Positions 1 through 8,390 of a stretch of DNA of 64,000 bases are shown one piece after another. Position numbers and translations under genes: made by a program. This stretch comes from Adiantum capillus-veneris (Eukaryota > Streptophyta > Polypodiopsida > Polypodiales > Pteridaceae). Every line of letters starts with the position of its first letter. Positions within the stretch are counted from its first letter, which is position 1. Under the pieces are notes generated by a model that saw only the letters and a list, made by a program, of their open reading frames with translations, was not told the origin of the DNA and did not search any database. The stretch spans positions 22,453,077-22,517,076 of the forward strand of contig CM043946.1 in the NCBI GenBank assembly GCA_014529385.2, in the 5' to 3' direction.

Positions 1-394
1 GCCTGTTGAGCCGGAAGCTCCTGCTGCCTCTTCTTCCAGAAAGTGCTAACTTGGGTTTGCTTATATATTAACTTAGCAAAATTGCCCTACCTACTTTTGT
101 TGGAAAGTCACTTAAAAATAATAAGTGAAAATGCCAAAAATAGAGAAAATAGGCTAAATGCACTGGAAAATTCCCCTAACTAATGCTAATGGATTCTGAT
201 GGGAATTCCGATGATCATGTTGTGTGCAACCGGAGGATATGCATCTATGCTAAGTGACTGGGCATGCACGGTCTACGAATAGACTCACAAAAGTGCCAGA
301 TCACTGCTAGATCTAGACTTGACTGGACTGACTGAACCCTGATCATGTTGTAGCTTGTCCACGAACACATAGGGTTGGGATGTGTCACGTGACA
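1..394 (-). mobile_element. LTR fragment, Gy1 family, minus strand
   Basis: Read on the minus strand, this is the 5' part of the same LTR family seen at 698 and 14365. It starts at 394 with TGTCACGTGACAC, then has 'aaccctatgtg', a '...gaccgtgcatg...' block, a run resembling 'aagtgacttt', and 'gcaattttgctaagtt' before the AT-rich transcription start zone. The rest of the LTR lies left of the window, so I cannot say whether this is a solo LTR or the end of a full element. With the plus-strand copy at 698 it forms a head-to-head inverted pair separated by about 300 bases. Confidence 0.8.
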
Positions 395-697
395 GCAGTC
401 CACATGTATAATCATCTACTGCAGTTGGAGGACACCAGCTTTTTTGTGAGTGATTAGACAATGGGTGCCCCCTATGCACATGCACTTGAGGATCGAAAAG
501 CAGAATCTATATATCATGTTAAAGGGGAATCTCCGCTGTCACGTGCAGTCCAACAATATCTGCTTTCAGAATCGTCCCATCTGGAGTCTGGACTCCGTAC
601 CATGGTTCACGTTACTGGATGCTCCCCCTCCAGCTCCCCATTCATCAGCCATACACCACTCTAGTGGCTCCTTCACCACCTCTCCCTCCTATTTGGC
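395..697. other. spacer between two inverted LTRs, no gene seen
   Basis: About 300 bases between the minus LTR and the plus LTR of Gy1. Short open frames exist but show no known motif. A second 'ctgtcacgtgcag' near 536 resembles the LTR start, so part of this may be a decayed third LTR end. Confidence 0.4.
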
Positions 698-999
698 TGT
701 CAAGTGCACATCTAACCCTATGTGCATGTGGACAAGCTATCTCAAGTCTAGGGTTCAGGTTAGCCTAGGAAGTGTTGTGGCACCTTTGTGAGCCTGTGCG
801 CACGCCGTGCATGTCCAGGCACTTAGATTAGTTGCATACCCTCTAATTGCACACAGCATGATCATTAGCATGACATTTAGTACTCATCAAGAGCATTTTC
901 CAGAGCATAGAACCCTTTTTCCCAAAACACACATTTTTCACTTATTTATTGATAAGTGACTTTTGTTGGAAAAGTAAGTAGAGCAAATTGCTAAGCAAC

Positions 1000-1007
1000 T
1001 ATAAAAG
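1000..1007 (+). promoter_or_regulatory. TATA box of Gy1 5' LTR
   Basis: TATAAAAG in the LTR, at the position matching TATAAATA at 14680 in the 3' LTR. It is the likely start region for element transcription. Confidence 0.5.
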
Positions 1008-1441
1008 AAAACCTTTGGGCACTCAGTACAGGCATAAGAGGCAACAGAAGAAGTTCCCGAACTTGCAGTGTCTCTCTACTCAACAGCACCGACAGGGAAC
1101 CATCGGCGTTTTCAGCCTTCAATACCCAGCGTTTTTTGCACTTGCAGATCAGCCTGGCATTTCTACAACTCAGCAGATCAGCCCTAGCGTTTTCCAACTT
1201 GGAGATTAGACCTAGCGTTTTTAGTTTTCAGCCCTCTGCACCTGCAGATCAGCCCTTAGCCTCGCAGATCTCAACCTCTGTAGCAGATCCTCGCCGCGTC
1301 GCCGAATTCAGCCAGCGTTTTCCAGATCAGCCAGCATTTCAGAATTCAGCAAATCAGTCCTTTCATTTTCGGACTTCAGTCCGTCCTCGTCGTCGTCATA
1401 GTCATCGACATCGTCGGCAAGTCCATTGCATCTAGACCATT

Positions 1442-1446
1442 GTACC
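1442..1446 (+). repeat. target site duplication GTACC, left copy
   Basis: GTACC directly precedes the LTR start at 1447, and the same five bases directly follow the LTR end at 4113 (4114-4118). A perfect 5-bp duplication fixes both edges of the gag-only element. Confidence 0.9.
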
Positions 1447-1719
1447 TGTTGAGATAGGCATGGGACATCCCTCTACATCTCATTTCAGTTGATGTTGACA
1501 CCTTAGTATATTTGCTGTAAACACAAGAATGAGCCAAGTCTACCAACCGTGTAATATCAAGGCCTATAAATAAAGCCTTGTGTTGTACATAAATATATGC
1601 TATGCAATATGATATACTACTTTTGTGTGTACATCAATTTCTCCCTTTAGTGATCGTGTACCAATGGAGTCTTTCACCTTTGAGCCTCCTTGAGCTCTTT
1701 TCCCCTCCCGATCCTTACA
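1447..1719 (+). repeat. 5' LTR of the gag-only element
   Basis: 273 bases, TGTTGAGATAGG...CCTTACA. It lacks 32 bases present in the 3' LTR (from near 4022, after 'cgtgtac'); 273+32 equals the 305 bases of the 3' LTR. It contains TATAAATA at 1565-1572. Confidence 0.9.
1565..1572 (+). promoter_or_regulatory. TATA box, gag-only element LTR
   Basis: TATAAATA, conserved in the 3' LTR near 3928. 'aataaagcc' just downstream could double as a polyadenylation signal, as is common in short LTRs. Confidence 0.55.
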
Positions 1720-1721
1720 AC

Positions 1722-1735
1722 TGGTCAGAGCCAGT
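1722..1735 (+). promoter_or_regulatory. primer binding site, tRNA-iMet type, two bases short
   Basis: Two bases after the LTR, TGGTCAGAGCCAGT resembles the plant initiator-Met PBS TGGTATCAGAGCCA but lacks the 'AT'. The loss could weaken priming or be a copy-specific defect. Confidence 0.6.
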
Positions 1736-1740
1736 GAGCA

Positions 1741-2722
1741 CCATAATTAGCTTAGCAATCTTCTCCTCATTCCATAGATATCCCATTTGTGCACTCTCTG
1801 CTAATCACACAGTCGATTAGAAGCTGATTAAGAGCCAAAAACAACTTATGTAATCGGCTGAAATCAGCCCACTCAAGGGGAATCGAGTTAATCGGAACCT
1901 ACAAATCATCTTCCCACGTCAAGAAGGACCTTCTTATATGCGTGAAGAGCTTTATGAGCTGAAGATTTCAACCTCTTGCCAAATCGACGGTTTTTGCTTG
2001 CTTGAGTTGCTGCACACACTCTCAAATCAAATTTTTCAAAGGCATCGAAACCTTCTCTTGCAACCGACGGTCCGGATTCATTCTCACATAAATCCTTGAT
2101 CTTCGGCCTTGAATCAATCGGCTTGCATGGATGATTTCGCCTCTACTAGCGCCCTCCATCTGCGGTGCTTGATCAAGCTGCAACATGATTTCGATTTGCC
2201 CATCTAGTGGACGGCTCTGCTCGGTTCTGTGCCAACCTCGCCATTTTCTGTGTAGTTGATTTCTTTTCATTTACTCTTTGGTTTCACATTAGCCTTTAAA
2301 GATTAGTTTGGCTTCATTTAAAAACCTCAAAAAACAAGTGCTCAAGTTGTTCAAATTTTTAGTCTCGGCTTCGGCTTCCCGACTCGGCTCACTCTCAAGC
2401 CACACAAAATTTTCACTCAGCTTCGGACTTCGAGCTCATCAAATTCAAGGCTCGACTTCAATTTCTTAAACGACGCCACTCGAAGCATCAAATTTATACG
2501 GCAATTTTTCGTTGACTTGCAGATTGCTCAAGAGCCCACGGCGGCAGATTAATTTTGTCTACACACGACGGTATTAGTGAAGAGTGACTTCACCTATTGG
2601 TCAAAATATCCGTGTTGTGTACATTTTTTTTATAAAAAAAAAAATTGGGCAAGACATTGCCGTAGAGAGAGTCTCTGTGCCGGTAAGACCGAGACCCTCT
2701 GCATTTGGAACCACTTTGCATC
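1741..2722 (+). other. untranslated leader of the gag-only element
   Basis: About 980 bases between PBS and gag with no convincing reading frame. It contains repeated 'cggctt/ctcggc' words near 2365-2450 and an A-rich run at 2630-2645. A packaging signal would be expected in such a leader, but I cannot point to one. Confidence 0.5.
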
Positions 2723-3619
2723 ATGGGAGAGAAAGGGATTGAAAAATTCAATGGAGACGGTTTCCACACTCGGCAGACCAAGCTACGAGGATATCTTATG
2801 AAAAAGCAACTATGGTCTGTTGTAAAACCGAGAATAAGCGAACCATCCACTTCTGCTGAAGGCACCCTCACTAGAGCCCAAATCGCACAAGCACAAGCTA
2901 AAGATGAACAGGCACTCGGCATAATTATCACATCACTGCATGATAATTATGTGCATTTTACAGATAGCTGTACCACTGCAATCCAAGCATGGGATATTTT
3001 GGAACATAACTTCGGTGCTAAACAAAAGCAAAGTAAGATTAGCTTAAAGAAAAATCTTTACAAACTTACTATGCTTCAAGAGGAGGATGTTTCAAGCCTC
3101 GTTAATAGACTAATGAGCATAATCACGCAGCTCACTTACATTCAGTGCCAAGTCCCGGAAGAAGATCAAGTCGCTGTGCTGCTAAGTGCTCTACCTGAAA
3201 GTTTTGACAACATAGTAACAATCTTAGAGCAAAACGAACCCATACCTTCTCTGCAATATGTTATACGCGCAATCCATGAAGAAGAAAAGAAAAATAAGAA
3301 GAAATCTAAATCAGTGGGAGGAGCTTATTTTACATCATCATCATCATTATCTAGGGCGTCATCATCATTACCTAGATTAAATAACAAAAAGTGTTATGAG
3401 TGTGGCAAGCCTGGACACTTCTCCAAGGACTACTACAAGAACAAATATTGTAGCAATTGCGGCATCAAAGGTCATCCACCATCAAAGTGCCAAGGAAGCA
3501 ACAAAAATAGAGTCAATCTTGCAGAAGAAAAGGATGGAGATGCAGCTCAACAGGAAGAGAATTGTCTCCATGTGTGTGCCGCCCCCAACTACTTTTGCGA
3601 ATATACTGATGTACTGTAA
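2723..3619 (+). CDS. copia-type gag polyprotein with two CCHC-like knuckles
   Basis: An intact 298-residue frame. I chose the ATG at 2723 because it is the first in frame and opens MGEKGIEKFNGDGFHTR, the usual start of UBN2/Retrotran_gag_2 proteins ('F.G.NF..W'). The middle (residues about 50-180) shows the family pattern: 'AWDILE', a 'K..L...LY.L.M.E..', 'LP.S.D..V' and 'EE..K' helices. Near residue 231 comes a knuckle C-x2-C-x4-H (CYECGKPGHFSKDY) whose last Cys position is Tyr, then a second knuckle CSNCGIKGHPPSKC. Gag should form the particle and bind RNA. No pol frame follows. The intact frame beside decayed neighbours suggests recent or constrained coding. Loss of the final Cys in knuckle 1 is odd. 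Confidence 0.85.
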   Translation: MGEKGIEKFNGDGFHTRQTKLRGYLMKKQLWSVVKPRISEPSTSAEGTLTRAQIAQAQAKDEQALGIIITSLHDNYVHFTDSCTTAIQAWDILEHNFGAKQKQSKISLKKNLYKLTMLQEEDVSSLVNRLMSIITQLTYIQCQVPEEDQVAVLLSALPESFDNIVTILEQNEPIPSLQYVIRAIHEEEKKNKKKSKSVGGAYFTSSSSLSRASSSLPRLNNKKCYECGKPGHFSKDYYKNKYCSNCGIKGHPPSKCQGSNKNRVNLAEEKDGDAAQQEENCLHVCAAPNYFCEYTDVL

Positions 3620-3655
3620 AATGGATAGTCTTTCACCTTCTCTGTTTAAGGGGAG

Positions 3656-3760
3656 GACTTCTTAGTCTGTGTGACACCATGTAATGAGACCACTCAGTCT
3701 GTGTGACTATAGTTTGTGCGACTACCTCAGTCTGTGTGACCATTAGCCTGTGTGGCTTTA
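3656..3760 (+). repeat. short degenerate repeats of cagtctgtgtgac
   Basis: Four to five imperfect copies of 'cagtctgtgtgac', each separated by 10-20 bases, lie between the gag stop and the polypurine tract. No function can be read from this. Confidence 0.6.
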
Positions 3761-3797
3761 GGTCTTGATTCAACTTCATTCAGTATAGTCCATGCCT

Positions 3798-3808
3798 AAG
3801 GGAAGGAT
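3798..3808 (+). promoter_or_regulatory. polypurine tract
   Basis: 'aagggaagga' ends one base before the 3' LTR TG, the expected place for plus-strand priming. Confidence 0.75.
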
Positions 3809-4113
3809 TGTTGAGATAGGCATGGGACATCCCTCCACATCTCATTTCAGTTGATGTTGACACCTTAGTATATTTGCTGTAAACACAAGAATGAGCCAAG
3901 TCTACCAACCGTGTAATATCAAGGCCTATAAATAAAGCCTTGTGCTGTACATAAATATATGCTATGCAATATGATATACTAATTTTGTGTGTACATCAAT
4001 TTGTCCCTTTAGTGATCGTGTACCTTTTATTATTTGTGTGTAGCTCACTGTGTAACAATGGAGTCTTTCACCTTTGAGCCTCCTTGAGCTCTTTTGCCCT
4101 CCCGATCCTTACA
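3809..4113 (+). repeat. 3' LTR of the gag-only element
   Basis: 305 bases, TGTTGAGATAGG...CCTTACA, followed by the duplicated GTACC at 4114-4118. It carries the 32 bases missing from the 5' LTR. Confidence 0.9.
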
Positions 4114-4118
4114 GTACC

Positions 4119-4220
4119 AGATTTGTGCAATCTATAACATAGACCTCTCTCGCCATAGAGAGGGGGGCCCTTGGAGGAGGGTTTGAGAACCGTCTGGTGT
4201 CGTGTTCTTCTTCTTCTTCT

Positions 4221-4267
<47 letters not shown>

Positions 4268-4425
4268 CTTTCATTCACAGTAGCATTCACTTTGTTGTGA
4301 TCATTGCACTCTCTCTCTAAGAAGAACGGAAGGCTCTCCCTTCCGTAAGTAAAAGGAACCCTTGAGCACAATTCGAAGCACTCATCTTGAGCAATAACAA
4401 CAATTCACTTCCGCTGCACCTTACA
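4119..4425 (+). repeat. Gy1 5' LTR, second segment
   Basis: It continues the Gy1 LTR after the insertion. 'gcaatctataacatagacc' and the inverted 'ctctctcgccatagagag' match 15110-15148 in the 3' LTR. A CT run lies at 4228-4262. The LTR ends ...ACCTTACA at 4425. Confidence 0.8.
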
Positions 4426-4426
4426 T

Positions 4427-4438
4427 TGGTATCAGAGC
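4427..4438 (+). promoter_or_regulatory. primer binding site, initiator tRNA-Met type
   Basis: TGGTATCAGAGC one base after the LTR end at 4425, a perfect match to the usual plant initiator-Met PBS. Confidence 0.85.
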
Positions 4439-4825
4439 TTTTTGGCAGCGTTTTGTATCACTCAAGGAAAGAACCCACAAGAAAAAAAAAAAAATCTTGT
4501 TGCGGTCGCACGTAACCCAAGTCCAATTGGGCGTGTCGATTCCTATTCATCTTTTTGAAAAGTGGTAGGTAACCCAACAAAGAAGGGCTTGTCCAGCCTC
4601 CCCTTGTTCCTCTTTTCACTCATTGCACTTAGCAGCCGGCCAATCGACGTGAGGTGGGAAAAAGCAACCTTGGTGTGAGCGCAAGGCCGCCAAAGGGTGC
4701 GCCCCTAGGGAAGAGTCGAGCTCGGGTAAGAGAAAAGCCTTCTCAAACACCGATCGCAAGCTAAGAACTCAAGAACCTCAAGAACACAAGTCCCTCAAGA
4801 ACCCGAGTACCCAAGATCTCAATGT
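4439..4825 (+). other. Gy1 leader
   Basis: About 390 bases between PBS and the gag start, without a convincing frame. Short 'aagaacctcaagaac' repeats lie at 4765-4815. Confidence 0.5.
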
Positions 4826-5065
4826 ATGGTCATCACCCGAAGCGGAATGGATACTTTGCGTGAAGGTGATGAGAGTGGAGTTGGAGAAGAAGAAGTTTCT
4901 ACACCAGGAGGATTGTTCCCCGATCCTCCCCCATCCCCATCTACGCCACGGATTGCACCAAATCCTATGGAGGCTTTGGTCAAGTCGATGATGGACATGA
5001 TGCTACAAAAAGAGGCGCAACGCGCCTCCATGGATTGCGACCGCGAAGAAAGAAAGGCAGCCTTG

Positions 5066-5181
5066 GAGCGTGAGCGTGAGCGTGAGCGTGAGCGTGAGCG
5101 TGAGCGTGAGCGTGAGCGTGAGCGTGAGCGTGAGCGTGAGCGTGAGCGTGAGCGTGAGCGTGAGCGTGAGCGTGAGCGTGA
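5066..5181 (+). repeat. in-frame hexanucleotide microsatellite GAGCGT, about 19 copies
   Basis: Perfect tandem GAGCGT encodes (Glu-Arg)n in the gag frame. Because the unit has no stop in any frame, spurious open frames appear on both strands. Confidence 0.95.
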
Positions 5182-5416
5182 AGAAAGAAAGGCAACCTTG
5201 GAGCGTGAGTGAGCATGAGCAAGCGCGCTTAGCAGCCGAAGAAAGAAAGGCAGCCTTGGAGCGTGAGCATGAGCAAGCACGCTTGGCGGCCGAAGAAAGA
5301 AAGGCATCCATGGAACGTGAGCGTGAGCAAGCGTGCTTGGCGGCCAAAGAACAAAGGGCAACTATGAAGCTTGAGCACGAGCAAGCGCGTGAAGCTCTAC
5401 GCATAGCGGCCGAAGA
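5182..5416 (+). repeat. about 60-bp tandem repeats encoding EHEQARLAAEERKA
   Basis: Roughly four imperfect units of 'gagcatgagcaagcgcgct...gccgaagaaagaaaggca'. The hexanucleotide run probably grew from the GAGCGTGAG at the start of one unit. Confidence 0.85.
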
Positions 5417-5430
5417 AAAGCAAGCGGCTA
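5417..5430 (+). repeat. LINE target site duplication, left copy
   Basis: 'aaaagcaagcggcta' before the LINE matches 'aaaagcgagcggcta' after its poly-A (11899-11913) with one mismatch. This length is typical of target-primed reverse transcription. Joining the two sides restores the gag reading direction. Confidence 0.85.
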
Positions 5431-5445
5431 GCTCGCTGCTGCTGT

Positions 5446-5590
5446 TCCCCCCCCCCCCCAAGCACTGCCCGTTGCCTCCCCCCCCCCCCCCCCCCGGCTG
5501 CCTGCGCCCGCGCTGCCCCGCCCCTGCCACCTCTGCCATCCCCTCCCGCTGCTCTTTGCGCTCCCGCTTTAGCCGCCCCCCCCCCCCCCG
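5446..5590 (+). repeat. poly-C tracts in the LINE 5' region
   Basis: Three C runs (about 5446-5459, 5480-5495, 5576-5590) in a C-rich leader. The complementary strand has G runs that could form quadruplexes. Confidence 0.85.
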
Positions 5591-5737
5591 TCCGCCCGCA
5601 CGCGTGGGTTGTTTTTTCTTCGCCCTGATCGCTCCCTGCAATTGGCCCATTCAGCACTAAGTCAATCATTGGGGCAGTGCTCTGCACGCCTAATTGCAAC
5701 GTCCTTCCGTCGCCCTCTTCTTACGCCACAGCAGTAG

Positions 5738-6804
5738 ACACAGATAGAGGCTCCAGCTTCGCCACAGAGGGACTCACCAGAAGCCCCCTCGCCCGACCCC
5801 ACTGAGCCCACCATTCGACTTGCTCTCTCGCCAACAGAGCAAGCGAGCCTTGCCGCAGAGGTCGAGCGATTGCAGGCGACTTCGGTCATCTGCAAGATTC
5901 TCGGCACCCGACCTAGCAAAGGAGAGCTGCGAGACCTTCTTCAGGCCCGCCTTCTCGCAGAGGTGGGCAAGATCTTGGATGTCCAGATTCTCGAACGGGG
6001 TTACTATCAGGTCGAGTTTGAGACCTCCGAGATGGCGTCCAAGGTCATAGCTATGAGTCCACTGGCCATCTGAGCATCACGTGCCCACTTTCGACAGTGG
6101 CGGCATGGTTTTGACCCAGCTTCGGATGTTTTAGTAGAGAAGGCAGACATCCCCATCTCGGTCTGCTTCCCGGGTTTACGGAGGGAGAGCTTACCACTTC
6201 TCTCCAGGATCGGCTCCGCCATTGGGACTGTCCTGGAGACACCTCGTACGGCAGCATCCGTAGCTGCCAAGGCGGCTGGCATTCCCTCAGTTCGAGTTTT
6301 GGTCAGAGATACCCACACGCTCCCGAAGGTTATCCTTTTGCCTCGGGTGAGTGGGGGTTGGTTTAGACAGAGTGTGGAGTACTCGGGCCTCCCGAACCAG
6401 TGCTTCATTTGTCGACAGATGGGCCATCTAGCGAAGGCCTGTCCACGGAGGAGGCCACGACCTACACCTCAGCCTCAGCCTCAGCCTCAGCCCCAGCCTG
6501 CCAAGGCTGGCCCACAGCCACAGTCAGCGGCACAGCGCACACATGCCGAGCCACCCTCCGAGCCTGGGGCTCCAGCAGAGGAGGGGTGGCAGCAGGCCAG
6601 TGGTCGACGACGACAGGGGCCACAGCATCAGCCTGGCACTCAGAGTGGCCCTTAGGCGCCTACTCAACAGCAGTAGGTTCCCACGGGGAACCGCTTTGGT
6701 CCTCTTGAGCAGGAGGAGATCCCTGCGCCAACCCCCACATCCGCTTCACCCTCGACAACCTCTCCCCCCCCCCCCCCCCCCCAGAGTTCCCCCCCTCTTC
6801 CTCA

Positions 6805-6843
<39 letters not shown>

Positions 6844-7698
6844 CCTTTTGCTCCCGTCGCCTCTCCACCTCGCTCCTCTACCTCTGTTGCCCCATCCCGC
6901 CCCTCTTCTCCACCGCTCCCCCCAGCTCCTTCTCTCTCCCCTCCTACTCTAGTTCCACAGTCGACCCAGGGGGCAGGGCCCTCTCCGGCGGCTAGGAGAT
7001 CTCTTGGCAGCGCCTTTGCCACGAGTCGCCTAGCGAGAGAGGGTCAGCCTTTCTTACGGCCCCCTTTGCAGATTCAAACATCTTCCCTTGAAGCTATCCC
7101 TCGTGGTCTGACGAGCGTTGACATCCGGCGCCGCTGGGACTTCTTCGACTACGGCTTCACTTGTTTTCTTGACGATTCTGCAGCAGACCATGAGGCAGCC
7201 TGCTTCAGGGTCCATGCTTTGTTCCTTGCCACTAGGGGGACAGAGACCTTGGACTCAGCAGTTGGTTTCTCCTTCCCTCTCTGTGGCAGGGCCGAGACAG
7301 AGTGGACCCTCGACTCAGTGTTGGGTTGGTTGCATATACAGATCCTAGAGTTCTCTCACCACATGGGAGAACTTGGAGTTACAGATATGCTGCAGACTTT
7401 CTCGCCATTGGCCAAGTTTGCGGTGACACCCCCAGACTCAACAGGATGTAGGCACATTGTGGTGTACTTCTTTGCTGATACGCAGTGTTTGCCTTGCTAT
7501 GTATACATTCATGAGGACTCCTGGACAGAGGAGGTTGCTTTACGCACGGCTCGCTCTGCTTGGGCTTGGGCTAGGCACTCACTGCAGTCACGCCTATCTA
7601 GAGGACGCTCGGATGCGGATTACTCCCCATCCAAGCCAGCCTCGAAGATAGCCCGTCTCGCTGCTACGGCAGCATCTGTTCTCTCTCGCTCCCCATGA
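5738..7698 (+). pseudogene. LINE ORF1: nucleic-acid-binding protein
   Basis: One frame runs from 5738 with a single stop (TGA, 6071-6073) to 6655. It contains a 'LGTRPSKGELRDLLQ...GYYQVEF' segment like the DUF4283-type amino-terminus of plant LINE ORF1 proteins, then CFICRQMGHLAKACP, a CCHC knuckle (about 6400-6445), then a PQPQPQ run. A poly-C tract (6764-6842) encodes a proline linker and is the likely cause of the frame change. The carboxy-terminal part (about 6950-7698) has the conserved look of a folded domain that I cannot name. ORF1 should bind LINE RNA. No clear ATG is visible at the start. The stop overlaps the ORF2 ATG. Confidence 0.7.
6764..6842 (+). repeat. poly-C tracts inside ORF1
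   Basis: C runs of about 19 and about 36 bases separated by 'agagttcc...ctcatc'. They encode poly-proline in one frame and are prone to slippage. Confidence 0.9.
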
Positions 7699-8390
7699 GG
7701 ATTGTCTCATGGAACGTGCAGGGACTAGGTGGGCCCCAGTTTCAGCGTCAGCGGGGCCAATTGCGTCAGGAGCTTCAACGTTGCCTTGTGGGAGGAGAGA
7801 TTGATCTCCTTATACTTCAGGAGCACCATCTGTGTGAGAGCCGCATTCGGCGATGTGGTCAGATTTTGCGTGGACGATATGATACCTTTTGGTCAGCTGC
7901 TTTTGGACCTGGAGGCATCCAGGGTGGGGTATGTATGACTATTGCGGACTCATTGCAGCAGGCCATTGTGGGCAGAGGGATTATTGTGCCAGGCAGGGCT
8001 TAGTGGATTACTATGCAGGTTCAGGATGGCCTTGTGGGTTTCCTGAACATCTATGCGCCCAATGTGGCGAGTGCTCGTGCAGAGTTTTGGTCACAGATTG
8101 TTGAGTCTTTGCCACAGGCAAATCATTGGTGCATAGGAGGGGACTTCAACATGTTGGAGGACCCTTCTGACAGGATTGGTGGCAGCCATGCTACTGTGCA
8201 TGGAGTCGAGTTGGCAGCTTGGGAGAGGTTGTGTATGACTTTGAGGGTCTTGGATACATGGCAGCACTCTCGTTTTGTGAGGCCCCGAGACAGTCTTGCC
8301 TTCTCTAGATCGGACCGCAGAGTGGGAGGAGTGAATCTATCGCAGATAAATCGCTTCTACACTAGTGACCACTTCAATGACTTGGGATGA
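7695..8390 (+). pseudogene. LINE ORF2, endonuclease domain
   Basis: The start ATG at 7695 overlaps the ORF1 stop (ATGA). MRIVSWNVQGLGG is the classic AP-endonuclease opening with the catalytic Asn. 'LLILQEHHL' holds the metal-binding Glu, 'GFLNIYAPN' and 'CIGGDFNMLEDPSDR' the central motifs, and 'YTSDHFNDLG' the terminal SDH motif. All are in one frame apart from one TAG (8001-8003). The domain nicks target DNA. A frameshift near 8385 separates it from RT. Confidence 0.85.

Larger units (their letters stand above)
698..1446 (+). repeat. Gy1 5' LTR, first segment
   Basis: It begins TGTCAAGTGCACA and shares ordered blocks with the LTRs at 394 (minus) and 14365 (plus): 'aaccctatgtg', 'ccgtgcatgtcc', 'cttagatta', 'gacttttgttgga' and 'ctataaaag'. 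A TATA box, TATAAAAG, sits near 1000-1007. Downstream of it lies an unusual run of degenerate repeats built on 'cctagcgtttt' and 'cagatcagcc' (about 1100-1370). The LTR resumes after the copia-type insertion at 4119. Confidence 0.8.
1447..4113 (+). mobile_element. gag-only copia-type element (TR-GAG-like), complete
   Basis: This 2.67-kb element has TG...CA LTRs (1447-1719 and 3809-4113), a PBS next to the 5' LTR, a polypurine tract before the 3' LTR and the perfect target duplication GTACC. The only coding region is gag (2723-3619) of copia type. There is no protease, integrase or reverse transcriptase and no room for them. This matches the class described as terminal-repeat retrotransposons with a GAG domain (TR-GAG), which need enzymes in trans. 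It sits inside the older Gy1 5' LTR. The LTRs differ by about five substitutions and one 32-base indel, so the insertion is fairly young. Confidence 0.9.
4826..5430 (+). pseudogene. Gy1 gag, amino-terminal part with a charged helix
   Basis: The frame opens at about 4826 as MVITRSGMDTLREG, with a proline-rich stretch (about residues 30-48), then 'EALVKSMMDMMLQKEAQ', then an almost pure Glu-Arg run encoded by a hexanucleotide microsatellite (5066-5181). The frame stops at 5210-5212 because of a slip. In the next frame the protein continues with repeats of EHEQARLAAEERKAALER (5213-5430) until the LINE interrupts it. This is the gag amino-terminal region, since the gag core resumes directly after the LINE at 11899. 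The long run of alternating E and R should form a rigid charged helix. Gag amino-termini vary, so the family match rests on the downstream half. Confidence 0.7.

Noticed and set aside
1447-4113. Reading the gag-only frame as a host CCHC gene
   Set aside because: It sits between perfect LTRs with PPT and a target duplication, so it belongs to the element.
4819-5660. Long open frames on both strands encoding SRSRSR, LTLTLT, HAHAHA or VSVSVS
   Set aside because: They are shadows of the stop-free GAGCGT microsatellite; only the Glu-Arg frame continues into gag-like sequence.
6660-7022. Gly-rich minus-strand frame
   Set aside because: Antisense of the poly-C tract in LINE ORF1.
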